Of a stretch of DNA of 64,000 nt, positions 48,283-61,759 are shown piece after piece. Origin of the DNA: Lingula anatina (lineage: Eukaryota > Brachiopoda > Lingulata > Lingulida > Lingulidae). The notes under the pieces are model-generated. The model had not been told where the DNA came from. It made no database searches and saw only the letters and a program-made list of their open reading frames with translations. Each line of letters starts with the position of its first letter. The stretch's first letter is position 1. The translations under genes were made by a program, and so were the position numbers. Location: assembly GCF_001039355.2 (NCBI RefSeq), contig NW_019775715.1:112962-176961 (forward strand), written 5' to 3'.

Positions 48283-50875
48283 CTCTCTCTCTCTCTCTCT
48301 CTTTTTTTTTTTACTCGGCATGAGCAGCATGTCTGAATTGTTTACAGGCATTAACAAATTAAAAATATACAACCTATTACTCCTATTACTTTACTCCCAC
48401 GGCTTGCACAAGTTACAGAACCTTCAAGGCCTTCGGTGGAATTGTTTGGCTCCCTCATGCATGTGATATGTTACCTGATATACCTTGTTTGCATATCGTA
48501 AAGACTTCATTGATCTCTCTGCATTATGAAGAAACTGGATGAAGTAAATGGCATTTTGATAATGATTTTTCATAAATAATGTACTCTGTAATCCTGAATG
48601 GTGGATATATGTATGTAAGCAGATTATGTCCACTGTTCTGGAATACTCCACCCACGTATTGGAGAATACGAGATGAGGAGGAATAGTTAATTGTGGGAGT
48701 AATGATATTTTTAAACAAATAATCTTAGATTCTTATAAGGTGCTTGCTCCTTGTAATCTTTTAAAAAATAAAACCTTTGTGACATTTCAGTGATTCCTTG
48801 TCATATATTCTAGTCTGGACTATGTGATGAAGTGTAATCAATTTCTTTTTTATTTTTATTTTTAGATTTATAGAGAATAAAATCTTATGCATACCATTGC
48901 CATGAATCAGGAATCCATTCATCATGAAATACATTGATTTGACTTGATAGATAGAAATTATTTCTTACTTGATTTAATGATTATGAATAACAGCTATTTG
49001 TTTTCAAATTTCTCACTCATTCCAGTTTTTTAAACTAAATTTAAAAGAATTAATTTTTTAGTTGGGGCTGTATAGACGCAGTTATATACCAATTAACTTT
49101 TTAAAATTAACCTTTTTAAAGTATTACCATCAAGACATTGTCTTGGGAATATTATTTTTTATATTCACAATCAAATTATTTTATTCAATTGGGTCACTTT
49201 GGATGAAACAAGTTGAAATATGATAGAGACCGTTCTCTGCTAGCTTTCATACAGCTTTTAGTTTTCAGCCAGCTTTCAATTGACACCTCAGGTGAAAAGG
49301 TGACATCTGCTTTCACCAAAATCGAATTTCCTGGACAGGTCCAATATTTATCCTTCGCAGACAGTCAGATGTCAGATTAAATAACTATCAGGTTATCTCT
49401 TCCTTCTTCCTCTCCCCTTAAATTATTGGACCAGTTTAAAGAGTGTTGTTGTGTTGAGGGACAGGTAGCGTGACCTGGTGGTCAGGAAACTTTGATAGGG
49501 TAAAGAAACATAAACAGCTGATTCTGATGCTGCTCACAGTTTGAGGGGGAGAACACTTAAGAAGGAACCACAGCCTTAAAGTAATCACAGAGGCAGAGAT
49601 CTCTCGCAACACAGCGTCAGAATGAGAAAGGAAGTGACAGAAGTAACGCAGAAGTAGAAGTGACAGAAATCGCTCCCCCAGGAGGAACATATCAAGTGTG
49701 TTGTGAAGCAGGGAGTTGTTTTCGGATGACCGCTCTGAATATCAGAGACAATTAAAGCTGAATTGTGTTGGCTAGAGTTACAGTGTAAGGTGACACATGT
49801 GAGCCGTCTCAGGTTTTTTTCTTTCTTTTTTTTTTCTGTAGTCACCCATGCGTGTTGGAACAGATCCCCCCAGAAAAACAAGTTTAGCACTCTTGTTAAA
49901 TGGAAAGGAAGGAAGGGATAAGTACAAGAGTGGAGTGTCCTGTGGAGCAGAACATTTCTAGTTGTTTTTGCCACTCTTTACTTTGACTGATGTTCTACCA
50001 AGGGAGCTGCTTCATCTGATTTCACCGTCTGAAAAAGAAAATACCGAAATACTTTTAGCAAACTTTTTCCTAATAGGTATTAAGTTAAACAGTCAAGAAC
50101 AATTACTGTTTTTGTTTTTCCCATCAGCATTTGAACGACATTCAGTCTAAACTATACCTTGAACTGTCACCAAACGAACTGGAAGAACAATTTCCATGGC
50201 AGGGGTTATTTATAAACTGCTGTAATTTTTTTTTCTGGAACAAAATAACTGGAGATACATGTTATAAAGTTACTGTCTTTATAACCTTTCTAGATACTGA
50301 ATTAGTATATGTACAAGTGCAAGGAGTTCCAGTGACAAACATGTACTAGTACCCTTAACACCATATTAAAAACAGTGACAAAGTACATCCACTTTAGAGT
50401 GACTCTCAAGTGATAAGATTTGATTGCCACTGCAGAAACAAAATTAATGACATGATCAGGAATTATTCTGATGTTTACCTGTTTGTACAAGACAGAAGGA
50501 TAAATCTCTGATGAGTTAGTGCCTGTCCTTAACTGACAGGGACTTGTCGCTACCTCAAAGGAAAAAGAAAAAAAAAAAGATTCTCAAGAAAGAAAAGCTC
50601 TAGCTGTGTCTACTAGTAAGATAGGCCATCCTTTGGATTGTTAAGCACATTGTATTGAGATGACCACAGTCGAGTTTTGGTGATTGGAGACAACAATACA
50701 CCCCAAGTCTCAGTAGCCCATCGCTCCATGGAAGACAGAAATTAAATTGCTGTTGAACTCTGTAATCTATTCACGGGGGACACCTCTTCTTCAGTAAAGA
50801 GGGAAATTAAAACCTTATTGATCTTTCACGGACTATATAGGATAACAGATTATTTACCAGTGGAAGACAGCTGTT

Positions 50876-50890
50876 GTTGCCCTTGGCAAC
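50876..50890 (+). promoter_or_regulatory. RFX X-box, consensus match
   Basis: GTTGCC-CTT-GGCAAC is an exact palindromic X-box (two perfect half-sites, three-base spacer). It lies in relatively non-repetitive intronic DNA. The motif quality is good; activity is unknown. Confidence 0.42.
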
Positions 50891-51669
50891 TGTTTGTCGC
50901 AGGCCGTGGCAGCACCAATCCAGTTGAAGATAGAAATTTAACCTGTGTCAATCGTCATTAGAATTGCCCCCCACAAGGTATCCAAATTCTTAATAGTTTC
51001 AGTCTGTCTGGGAGCTCCATAGTACAAGTTGGTTCTATTCATCCCAGATCATAACTCAAGTAGCTCTTAGCAAGGTGTATGCTCTGGCACACAAAAATTC
51101 AGTCTGGAGTTTTCAGTTGCTTTTTAATTCTCGAACTGATTATAAACCTGCTCGCTGAGATTCAAGTGGAATGACATTCTGTTTATGACATTCATTTCTT
51201 GACAGCCAGTACAGTTTCTTATTTGGAATTGATCGTATCAATGACATTTCAATGCCAAGGATATATTTTATCAGGAAATTCTCTTGGGATGCGATACACA
51301 AGTAACTGCTGATTGAATGGTGAAACACATGACACTGATCAGAGAGAAGTCTGAAAAGCCTAAACTGCATGGTTATGTGAGGACCACTTGACATTGAGAG
51401 CTGACATTGATACCTGTACATAATATATCCCATATCTCTCCAGGGAAGTTGCCTGTTGCTGAATCATCAAGTTTGATTTCTGGTGTATTACAGTCATTTA
51501 GGAGACTCAGTGCCCACATTAAGTGCCGTTTAAGACAGATTCATTGTATATTAGTTCCGATTTAGGCGGCAGTAGCTTGTCTGAATTGGTGAGTTGTGGC
51601 ATTTGATGCTGACATATCCCAGATATCTCAGTACAATTGGATGTTTCATAATTGGACAATGATGGTTTA

Positions 51670-51730
51670 ATGCTGTTACATTATATCTGAATCCTGCTAC
51701 ATTGTATCTGAATGCTGCTACATTGTATCA
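51670..51730 (+). repeat. Short tandem repeat, period about 21 bp
   Basis: Three units of GCTGCTACATTGTATCTGAA type, the first diverged and the third partial. Confidence 0.7.
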
Positions 51731-54492
51731 CTGATTTCTCTTGAGAGGTGATTCTCTGCTTAATTGGGATCAAGACATTTGATGCTGGGGCACACGTATC
51801 ACTTGCAAGGCAAGCCTTCAAAAGATTAAACAGCAGTTTGATGGCAATTTACTTTATCTAAAGGTGTAGATCCCTTTTAGTCGCAGTTCACTGAGGAAGT
51901 TACGGTCTACTGAAATGACAAGATAACCTTTTTGAACTTATGGCAGAAAATATGGATTCCAAAGTTATCATGACAAAGACATTTAGTGGCGTCTGACTTT
52001 GATTTGTTTCTCTCTTCTTTTTATTATTATTATTATTATTATTGCAGCTGTGAAGTTACAGAAATAGTCTCATCATTATTGTGATATGCTCAGTAGATAA
52101 AAAGCATAAAAAAAGTGAATACAAGTCCATCAGACGTACATAGTCTGGATATTTTGGACAATTCGGCACTTCGTACCAGACCTTGACTAAAAAGCTGGTG
52201 TTGAGGTCTTGTTTCCGGTTCTGATAACAGAGAACTTTGCTATAGCCATCACCTGAGACAATAAACTCTGGAGATTGTTTTGTTTCTCCTTTTGATTTTA
52301 TATACAGCTTGTCTTAATTGCTTGACAGTCTGAGGCGAAGACATTGTGCTCTCGAAAAGGGCACTGATGAATTTGTAACAATTGGATGCCACACTCCTCA
52401 GTTGCATGTCTTGGAAATTGATAAATTTATTTGTGTTATCAAATCAGGACTTAAACAAAGGCTGCACAAACTGAATGCATGCTTAGCGCTGCGCTGCCTT
52501 TGTGAATAACATTGATTGTCGCAGCCACGTTGCCAGATATAGAATTCTCGGATATTTGGCTTCATCCTTGCAGATATTAATCATTAATAATTAACAGCCA
52601 ACAGCATCTTCAGGAGCCTGGAAATGAATTTGCTTTAAAATGACATAGAAAAAGGAGGATGTTGACCAAAAAGTTTTGATCATTAAGAAACTTTATTGCT
52701 CGATATTACATGTACTGTCTTGTTAATTGCTGACGGGAGGTTGGAACTCTTCCGCTATCGAGGGTGACAGTTGGATTCCTATTTGTGCTCACTGTCAGAT
52801 AAGATTCAGCCCTGGACTTTCCAAGATGTTCAATTATTATTATATTAGAAATAAGGTAAGTCAGTGTGTATAGCAGTATAATGTGATCCTAACCAGGGAA
52901 GTCTCTCTCTCTCTCTCTCTCTCCAAACAGCTCTGTAGTGATCTGAAAGAATAATATTGAAATTAAAAACCAGGTTAAAATAGTACAAATAGTCATGAAT
53001 CATAAAGGAAAAACAATTCTTTTGTTAAATTTTTGATTAAAAAATGGTCATTCTAAATTCGGAACATGCCTCAGCAATGACTTTTACCAAAACAAAGGGA
53101 TTATTATGAAAAAAGTGAATGAATTTTGTAAAAAAAGAAAGAAGGTGAAATATTGATAGTTAGTGTTAGTTTAGATCATGTGCTTTATACATAAAGTACT
53201 AGTCTGGTAAACTAAGGTATCCAAGTTCTCATTTTCCTATGTGGACATATGATATTGTGTTAAGTGCCCAAAATAAATTATATAGCTATTTATGTGTGCC
53301 CACAGGTTGTTGGTCCCCTCTGCTGTTTCGTTTACCCAGAAACTGAATTCTTTAAAAAATAAAAAGAACACACACAATAGGTGAAAGTCATTAACTGGGA
53401 AGATGTTGGTGTGAGGTATTTATATATTATGGCCTCTGCTAATAATACTGTTATCACAACCAATATTGAGAAATTGTTTCTGTTTTCTTTAAGAAGTGTG
53501 TGAGTTTGGAGGGTTGTTGTATGTGTGCCCAGTCTATTGATGGCCGAGGTTTGAGCACACGTTTATTTAGCCAGTTAATAGCGGGAATGCACGCTGTGTT
53601 GGTTTTGATAGCTGATAGGGGGATTTGATCAGATTTGATTAAGGTGATTCAGGAGCTCGTATTAAGAATGGGGGTATAAAGTATAGCCAGGGGGGAGTTT
53701 TATTATGCAGAAGGATGGTGGGGGGAGGGGATTGGCTCTAAACTTTTGAAGAAGTACATTGAGGCTTTTTAAGATTAATACAGAGAAAAATGTTTATTAT
53801 GCAACAAGAAATCAAATTAATTCCAGATTAAGTGGAAACAATTTACTAATTTTTTGTTTGATAATCTCTCTCTAACCCACCCCTCTCCCCATCCCCACTC
53901 CAAATCCACAAGGAATAACAAAATGAATCACTTCTTCTTGGTACAAAACTCATTCCCGTCAAAACATCAAATTATAGAAGCCAGTGCTGTGATGTTTTCA
54001 AGCCTGCAGCAACTGCAGTGGCTGTGTTTTTACACGATTAATTTGTATACTCCCCGTTAGTCTTTAATGTGCAACTGAAGACTGGGAATTCGATAGGACT
54101 TAAGGTTGACTTTACTTCTGAAAATAAACTGTACAGCCACATAGCTCGGTGACTGATGCATGAAATTGTTGATGTTGTAATCTTAGTTGTTGTTTGGTTA
54201 AAGAAGAGAGAGAGAGAGATCTTAGTTGTTTTGTGATTAAAGATGAGAGAGAGAGGGGGAGAGGAGTGGAGAGCTTTTCTTGATCTCTGACAGACAGACA
54301 GGCAGACAAATAAATGCATAGGTGGATAGATGGAAGCAATCAGTGATTTCTTGATTGAAGAAATGAATGAAGACAATATCTCACCGTTTAAAATAATGCA
54401 GTAACATTTTACAGCCGCTTTTACCTACTTATTGATCTGTTGCATGCTTGATCATTCCACGTAATTGTTCTCTCTCGCACTGAATCAACGCC

Positions 54493-54502
54493 TGATTGAC
54501 AG
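54493..54502 (+). promoter_or_regulatory. PBX-MEIS/PREP composite site
   Basis: An exact TGATTGACAG decamer, overlapped by an E-box CAGGTG (54500-54505). A TAATTA homeodomain-type core lies about 150 bases downstream (near 54654). It is within a low-repeat segment that may be regulatory. Confidence 0.3.
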
Positions 54503-55807
54503 GTGAGAACATTGGTGCCATGTCAAATATCCAGAAGTCCTTAGACCTCGATTCCTTTCTTTCCTCAGGTCGGCACATTCAATCAGAACTCAATAAAAAG
54601 GTCTTTGTTTATTTGTCTAGACTGAATCGTGTTAATTACTCTCGTTTTGTGGACTAATTAAGATCTTTCATTATTCACACGGATTATACAGAAAACTGGC
54701 TGAAAGGAATATAGGATTTCAGTGGATGAAAACTGGGGGGTATTTTACTCGTGCCTTATGTAGATTTTGTAATTTCTTTGGGTCTACTTCCAATAAAGAG
54801 AGGTCAGTTCACCTAATTTAAGTTTCCATTTTCTGTATTAGGAAGATAAAAAGAATAGTTTTGTACTTATTTATTGCTACAGTTTAGGAGAGCTACATCT
54901 GGAATTATATTTATAACTATTTATTATTGCCATCACAATGGTAATTATTATTATTATTATTATTTTTATAAGGACATATTGCATATGACATTCCAGACCT
55001 TGCAATTACAACTGGAATAATACAATTAAGATAAAAGGGCATCAGAATTGTAATTCTTTCAGGAGGTTTGCTTTAATTGGCCTGATCCACATGTACTGCA
55101 TGCATATACGCACTGACTGTTATCCCATTCCACAACTTTTGTGCTATTATTTCACATAAACTTTGAAGTTCACAAAGGCCCAATCTATCTTATTGATCCC
55201 CTGCGTGCTGTTGTGGTTCTCTGCCACTCTGATCTTTTAACAGCAGGATTGATTCTTCCCCACGTGTTCCACGCCGCGTTACAGCGACAATGGGCAGTAA
55301 TTGAGTCCCCACATGAAAGGTGATGTGGAGTTATTCCACTGGAGTTTTGCTTAAAAAAAAAAAAAAAAAACCTTTACTCCCACATTCATAATCACTGACA
55401 ATGTATCGTGCAATTCTTTCAGAAAGAATTGCGTGCAAAGGCTGGTTGTCTGTTTGGTACCTAAAGAATGAGGGGAAAAAAAAAAGAACTTTACAAGTAC
55501 AAAAAGATATTATGAGAATTCTGCAGTTAGAAATGGATGTATAGAATTCAAGATGAAAAGATTTGAGAAGCAGTCTGGTTCTTCTCCTATTTGTATAGAA
55601 TTGGTGTAATTCTAGTAAAAGAAGTGTCAATGCCCCTTAATAGAGTTGACTGAGTAACTTCTCGTGTTTACCGCCGTATTTTGCACTTAGAAATAGATCA
55701 AGATAATAAACAGAATATCTTCATTCAATACACATAGTAGGTATGTAGTATTTAAAAAGACAAAAAATCACAGGTGTTATAGAGTGAGATGGATATTGTT
55801 TTTGATG

Positions 55808-55924
55808 CTTTAGAAGTTTTAGACGATCAGGTGTTGAATATAAAAATACCCAACCTTAAGTGTTCACTTTAGAAGTTTTAGACGATCAGGTGTTGAATAT
55901 AAAAATACCCAACCTTAAGTGTTT
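55808..55924 (+). repeat. Perfect two-unit tandem repeat, period 59 bp
   Basis: CTTTAGAAGTTTTAGACGAT begins at 55808 and again at 55867. The two 59-base units agree throughout, diverging only at the last bases. Perfect identity implies a very recent duplication or an assembly error. Confidence 0.9.
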
Positions 55925-56797
55925 AGGACGGGAGGTCTTAGTTCAGAAACTCAGTCTTGTAAAACTTAAGACAACCAGTTTGTAACAATATTAAGTTAAA
56001 AGAATTAAAAGATGAATTTGTATCTTTCATGATATTTTCTCAGAGTTCTGTGAAAAGATTCAAGATTTTTCTATCAATTACCTTAATTTGTACAAAATTT
56101 GGAGGCTACGTAAACTGACAATCAATGCCTGTTCAGCATCATCATCATCATCATTATATCGAAGCTGTTTAAGTTCCTGAAATGTAACAAGAATTGAGTA
56201 AATGCAGGTGAATTCAGTGCCCCTAACCCTTGAAACTCAGGGTGATAGAGGTGCCACCTCCCTCTTTGAGTAGGAGGACAAAGAATGTTAATTTGAAATC
56301 TCGGGTGGATCTATTGTGTTTTGGCAATAATGATAATATTGTTTTTATTGATGTTGTAATTGATAAATATTTGTATTGTTTAGTATAGTACCCATGTGTT
56401 TGTGGTTGTGTTAGTTTGAAAAAGGTTACTCTCATATATGACAGTGGGACATATAGTTTGATACATGGTATTAATTCCACATTAAAATTGAATAGAAAAG
56501 TTAAAATTAAGTCAACTAAAGAATAACAGTTTTGTAACCTTTTAAGTTATAAATAAAATTGACTCAGACACTAAATGACAAGTTTTACATGGTATACAAA
56601 TTGGTTTCGATCTGGAGATCTGTGGACCTTGACAGCACCCAGAAACAGTAGGATTTCATAAACTCTAGCTTTAGCTATTAGCTTTAGCATCTTATCTTAG
56701 AGATCATAAAAAACCTAATTCAGTTCACTTAAATGTTATATATCCAAATGTGGCATTTTGATTATATGTCTATAAAAGAGTTCCCCTTTCTACTTTT

Positions 56798-56836
<39 letters not shown>

Positions 56837-56862
56837 TCTTTGGTTGTAAAAGAATTTTGGAA

Positions 56863-57418
56863 TTTTTTTTTTTTTTTTTTTTTTTATTCACGAAAATTAA
56901 TACAGGACATTTACAACACAATAAGAGACAAATACACCTTCCACACACCATTCACACACTGCAAATAAAGTTCTTAAAAATACATGTAGAATTTTTTTTA
57001 ATAAAAGAATCTTAGTAGGCCTAGGCTACAATAAATGTTCTTTTCTATTCATATCAATATTTTTTCTATACTGTCCCATTTTTTTCTTAGATTATCTGCC
57101 TTTTGAGGACCCAGTAGGTATAAAGATTGAAAATCTATTTTCTTTTGCTTTTCCAAATACTTTTTTGCAGGCATTCCAAAGAGGTGTAATTTTATTCTGT
57201 CTACATAGAGTGAAATATTTCTTTATATAGAGAAGTAGTAGATTAATACCTAAGAGAGGGCTGTCGTCCAGGATTCCAAATATAAACAGGCACGGTTGTT
57301 GTTGCAATTCAACAGAGTACTGTGTGCGTAGGTTCTGAATGAGACAAGTCCAAATAGCTTGAACATATGTACAGTCCCAGAAAAATTTTGGAATTTTATT
57401 TGCATTTTTGTGACAAAC
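56863..57418 (-). mobile_element. 5'-truncated non-LTR retrotransposon 3' end (reverse transcriptase C-terminus)
   Basis: On the minus strand a 108-codon open frame (57418 down to the stop at 57092-57094) contains KFFWDCTYVQAIW, a pattern found just after the reverse transcriptase core in many LINE-type ORF2 proteins. This is followed by LFIFGILDDSPLLGINLLLL and a terminal basic tail (KKYFTLCRQNK ... KKVFGKAKEN). About 200 bases of 3' UTR follow, then a poly-A tail seen as poly-T at 56863-56885 on the plus strand. Polymerase and endonuclease domains are missing, so it is a dead 5'-truncated insertion, as usual for target-primed reverse transcription. The frame is open to a TAA at 57419-57421, where truncation or decay occurs. 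Clade assignment is not possible from this short piece. Confidence 0.75.
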
Positions 57419-59180
57419 TTATTGCATCATTTCAAGAGAAATTAAATAAAAATTTAATTATTATGTAAATGTACAAGTTGATTGAGATGTGGCAGAATGG
57501 TATGTTCTAAAAAAAAAAAAAAAGAAAAAAAATCTGTGTGAAACTGCAGTTTTCCTCCTTACCAACCATGCTCTTGTGGTAATAAATCAGTCTGTGTACC
57601 TGGAGTCTTTCGATATTTCAATAAAGATTTACGCGTGTAAAAAAATGAAAGGTTACGTTAGAATGATCGTGATGTATTATCAGTAAACATCTCAAGAAGA
57701 TCATGTGTCGGGACAAGAGACAGGCAAATACTTTGCAGACAGTGAGCAAACAGCAATGAATATCCATTTACAATGTTTAACCAGGTAATATTGCTACAAT
57801 GAGCTGAGAGATAGGCTGCTCGTGAGTTCCGAGTTCAGAAGATTGTCTAAGAACTGTGGCACGATTCTGACGATACTTGTTCTACGTCAAATAAAAAAAA
57901 TAGATGAATTGTAAGGTGATCTCTGATTTCCCCGGAGGATGTGTTTTCTCCTGATCTGAGACACTGCTATTGACATGTATTTTCTTGCGTGGTAACTGTA
58001 AGTTAGGGGATATAGGATGTCGCAGGAAATGAAGCAGGTTGCCGTTAGCCATTTTATTCGATTTCATAATATAGGGCAATAAATAAATGCTTCTTTAATT
58101 ATTTATATATTCTTCTAGTCTTCGTCTATCAAGCCTATTACCCACATTTTTAAGGGAGAGGTTCTTTCTGTGAAAAAAAGTAGTTTTTTCCCCCTTGATT
58201 CTTCATCCAACTTGATACAAATTGCATAAGACTTTGAACCTTTTCTTGGCAAAAAGACATTTTTTTTACAAAACCACAACAATGTCTTCACCTGTTTACC
58301 TCCATGAGTATAAATGGTAAGGCCATTTACTGGCGTCCTCTTCCCCCATCCATATTTCCACTCTGTTCATCCTTTCATTTACAAGTACACAGGATTTGAA
58401 CCCACTCTTTCCATTCAATCTGCTCACAGTCCACACCTTGTCCACAAACACTTGGTCATAACTCTGTCTATATTCTGTGTTTACACAACAAGACCATGAC
58501 ATCTTATCACAAGATACATTTCTCTTCAAAACCTCTTAAAGAGGAGCACCCAAAATTATTACTTCTACCTGAATCTGGCGAGAGACTTACTAGGTCAGGT
58601 GCTTATGTTACCCGTGAGATGTTTCACCTAACAGGTGTGCACAGGTGAGATTCAGGGTTGATTTGCTCGGCTTATGAGTGAAATTTATCAAAACTGGTGT
58701 CCTTGCCTTGGTAGCTGTTTGCTGGGGCAAACTTTCAAATTAAGGAATTTAAGTAAAGACGTGGTTAAACAATGGGTGATGTTTATGATGATGAGTCTAT
58801 TTGATCTGATTTTTATTTATTAAATCTGGGTTTGCTTAGCCAAGATGGGATTATGGTGTGGGTGTGATTTGTTTGTTTCGTCTTGAACTCCTTTGTCAGA
58901 AAATATTTTAATGCCACAAAAGTTACTTAAGTAAGAGTTTGGTGTTAATCATAAGAAAAGGAAAGACTGATAAAAGTTTATTAAACATGGTTTGTGTAGT
59001 TACATGTAAATGTGTTCTGTCGTAAATAACATTATTTCTATTGATAGAAGTTTTCTGCATGAAGTATTGATAGTGTCAACGTAGCATTCCTTTGTTTCCT
59101 TTTTCTGTAATCTAGTTTGGCAGTAGTAGACCAGTCGGGGATAACAGAGTTGTATAATTTGTAAGTTAAAGTATAAATTT

Positions 59181-59184
<4 letters not shown>

Positions 59185-59223
<39 letters not shown>

Positions 59224-59316
59224 TTCATCTGTTTATTCTCGGAGCCTTTCCTCCCAAATCTCTCTCTCTCGCTCCCTCTCTCTTTATCTCCTTTTCTCTC
59301 TCTCTCTCTCTCTCTC
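59185..59316. repeat. TC microsatellite, compound
   Basis: Eighteen TC units (59185-59220), then interrupted TC-rich DNA ending in a second pure tract (59295-59316). Confidence 0.93.
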
Positions 59317-59430
59317 AGAGTATCAATCAGTTTTTAGTCAGCCGCTTAACACAATCAGTTTACCTTGTGTACATAGTCCAGAAGACAGGAGAGCCACTGT
59401 GTATTATAAGAGCCAGTTGTATCTTAGACT

Positions 59431-59656
59431 GGGTTCCCATACTTAGATCGATCCAACTGGATTGACCTAATTCCATGGGACTTCACGCTAAATTGCGATC
59501 AGCTCAAGAGGCTTAAATGTCTGTCATGCCTACCGAATCAGCTAGGGGTAAAGATTTACTAGGTGTGACAGACATTTAAGATGGTTACCTTGATAGTAAT
59601 TTAGTGAGACTCCCCATGGAAATAGATTGATCCAAATATTTGTGGGAATGGTCCCT
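59431..59656. mobile_element. Foldback MITE, family B copy 2
   Basis: Left arm GGGTTCCCATACTTAGATCG ... CATGGGACTTCACGCTAAAT pairs with right arm ATTTAGTGAGACTCCCCATG ... TGATCCAAATATTTGTGGGA. AAATGTCTGTCATGCCTA mirrors TAGGTGTGACAGACATTT near the loop. It is the same family as 28018-28234. Non-coding. Confidence 0.72.
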
Positions 59657-61727
59657 TACCTTATCATCCTCAGCGGGATAAGTGATACTGATATTGGTAA
59701 GGGGAGACCCATTGGTCCCAAATTCATATCACTTAAGAAGAAGAAAGATGTGATTGTTTACAGCACAGTTTAAGTATGGAGAAGATATCAACACTGGTAG
59801 GCCGAAGGAGGCCAGTTTAAGGTTAGGTTTGGATTTGTGCTTAATGAAACTCTGTTGTGCCTTAAAAAACAATCAGAGAAATTAGGCAGGGATAACTGTA
59901 TGTGGTAGTTCACTGTGTCTGAATTCTTGTGGGTTTGGATTTGTCATTAAACTCAGTCCAGGAAAATTAGGCAATGATAACTGTGTAGTTCCTGGTGTGA
60001 GGAGATCTAGGTGAAAAGGGGGAAAAAAAGAAGAAGAAAAAAGGAAAGACATTTTGGAACATTTCCCAAGTGAGCGTGGGATATGTCGTCTGAATTGTTT
60101 TATAACATCAGAAGTGTTTATGGATGTTTTAAAAAGCTTTTTAATGGTTAGTTTGTCTGGATTTGTTGGCAAATTTTATTGGACCAGGTCACTTATAACC
60201 TAAACCATTGACTTAGCTCAAATGAAGTGAAATTTAGTTCATTAAACAAGTAGAAATGCAATGAGTAAATCTTAAATTTACTTGTCTGTTAAAATATAGA
60301 ACTATGTGTGTTTAAATATGAAAAGAAATAAATGCTACTTATCAAATAAATTGTAATAAAAGAAAATATTTCTTTAGTAAAATGATATACAAAAAAAGAA
60401 CACAACCTGCTCAAGCAGTGAAATTTGTTGTAACATATTGGAAAAAATGTTCCTGTTCAAAAATCAAGTTACGTGAATATAAGCAGACATTTAGGTGTTA
60501 AAACTATCTTTTAAAAAAAGAATGCAGGAAAAGATAATTTAAAAAGGAAAAAATATTACATGTTTCCAGAACTTTTGTAAGTGCATATCACTATAAAGAA
60601 AGAAAAAATATATAATGTTACCTGTGGAGACCTTATGTGAACAACAACAAAAAAATTTTTATACAAAAAAAAAATAAAAAAAAGATAATAACTTTAGTTC
60701 TACCTTAATAATAAAAAAGTAGTAGATGCAGGCAAGTTAATGGATGAGCTATACGTAAAACATAATAATTATAGAAAATCAGCGTAACTGGATATCATAA
60801 AATGGGAGAAATCACTCTGGCTCATTGTTCAGGCAGTCAGCCTTTCACCAGCTGATCTCCAAGCAGTGTGTAAAGCCAACAGTGATTATACCAATTTCCA
60901 AATAAATCACTCTTAAAGGGAATTCTCTCTGCTGTTTGGACGGTCTTTGTCCTCCTTTAACAGAGGTAAAGTGTTAACAAAAACGAAGCGTGTCTGCAGT
61001 AAAAGTCTTTGTTAAACCAACTGACTTCAAAAACGGTTCAAAACAAACCTGTTTCATTTTAAAGTCGCTTCGTCAACATGAACCCATTGCGGTCACAGTT
61101 AAGTGGAGTTTTGTCAACAAGCTTTTCCCTATTTTTTGGCCCAACGCTGCACGTCCCGCTTTACGTAGAGTGAATTAGGTGGATATTAAGTTTCATTATG
61201 TTATAAATTACGGACCCCACCAGGTTTGTCAAGCTGGATAACAACACGCCACTCACAATATCTACATACGTCAGAGGCAAGTTCACCTTCAAGGTTTTTT
61301 TTTTCTTCGTCTTTTTTTTTTTTTTTTTTTTTTTTTCGCTTTGGAATCTTTACATAGACAAGTTGCCTGAGTTCCTACTGTAAGACAGAGATTGGATGTT
61401 TTACCAGTTACACAGGAATAGCTTAGAGGCCAGGAGGTTTCCTGTTATGAATTATTAACACCAAGGGACATTGTTTGATATATACAAAGTGACTACACTG
61501 AATTTTTCATCTTTCTCTTTTTTTTCACCTGAATTATTTTTGCCTGTGATATTTCCTGTTGTGATGAAGGCACGACACTGTGTGCTACAAGGGATGGTAT
61601 AGTCTTTCAGCAGTAGAGTCATTTTGATAACGACAGTGAACAAATCACATTGGAGTCTACTTTCACAGGTGCTTTGATTGCTGGAATAATGAAACAAAGG
61701 AGATACCAATTCCATGGTGTAGTAGTG

Positions 61728-61759
<32 letters not shown>

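Noticed and set aside
50522-50541. CCTGTC...GACAGG hairpin as a structured RNA
   Set aside because: A six-base stem in intronic DNA is expected by chance.
52318-52509. 63-codon frame resembling a small protein
   Set aside because: Neither Kozak context nor splicing support; the residues match nothing recognised.
58140-58262. Possible further CAGGCCC MITE
   Set aside because: Only short T/A-rich similarity (GGCAAAAAGACATTTTTTTT); the terminal repeats are absent.
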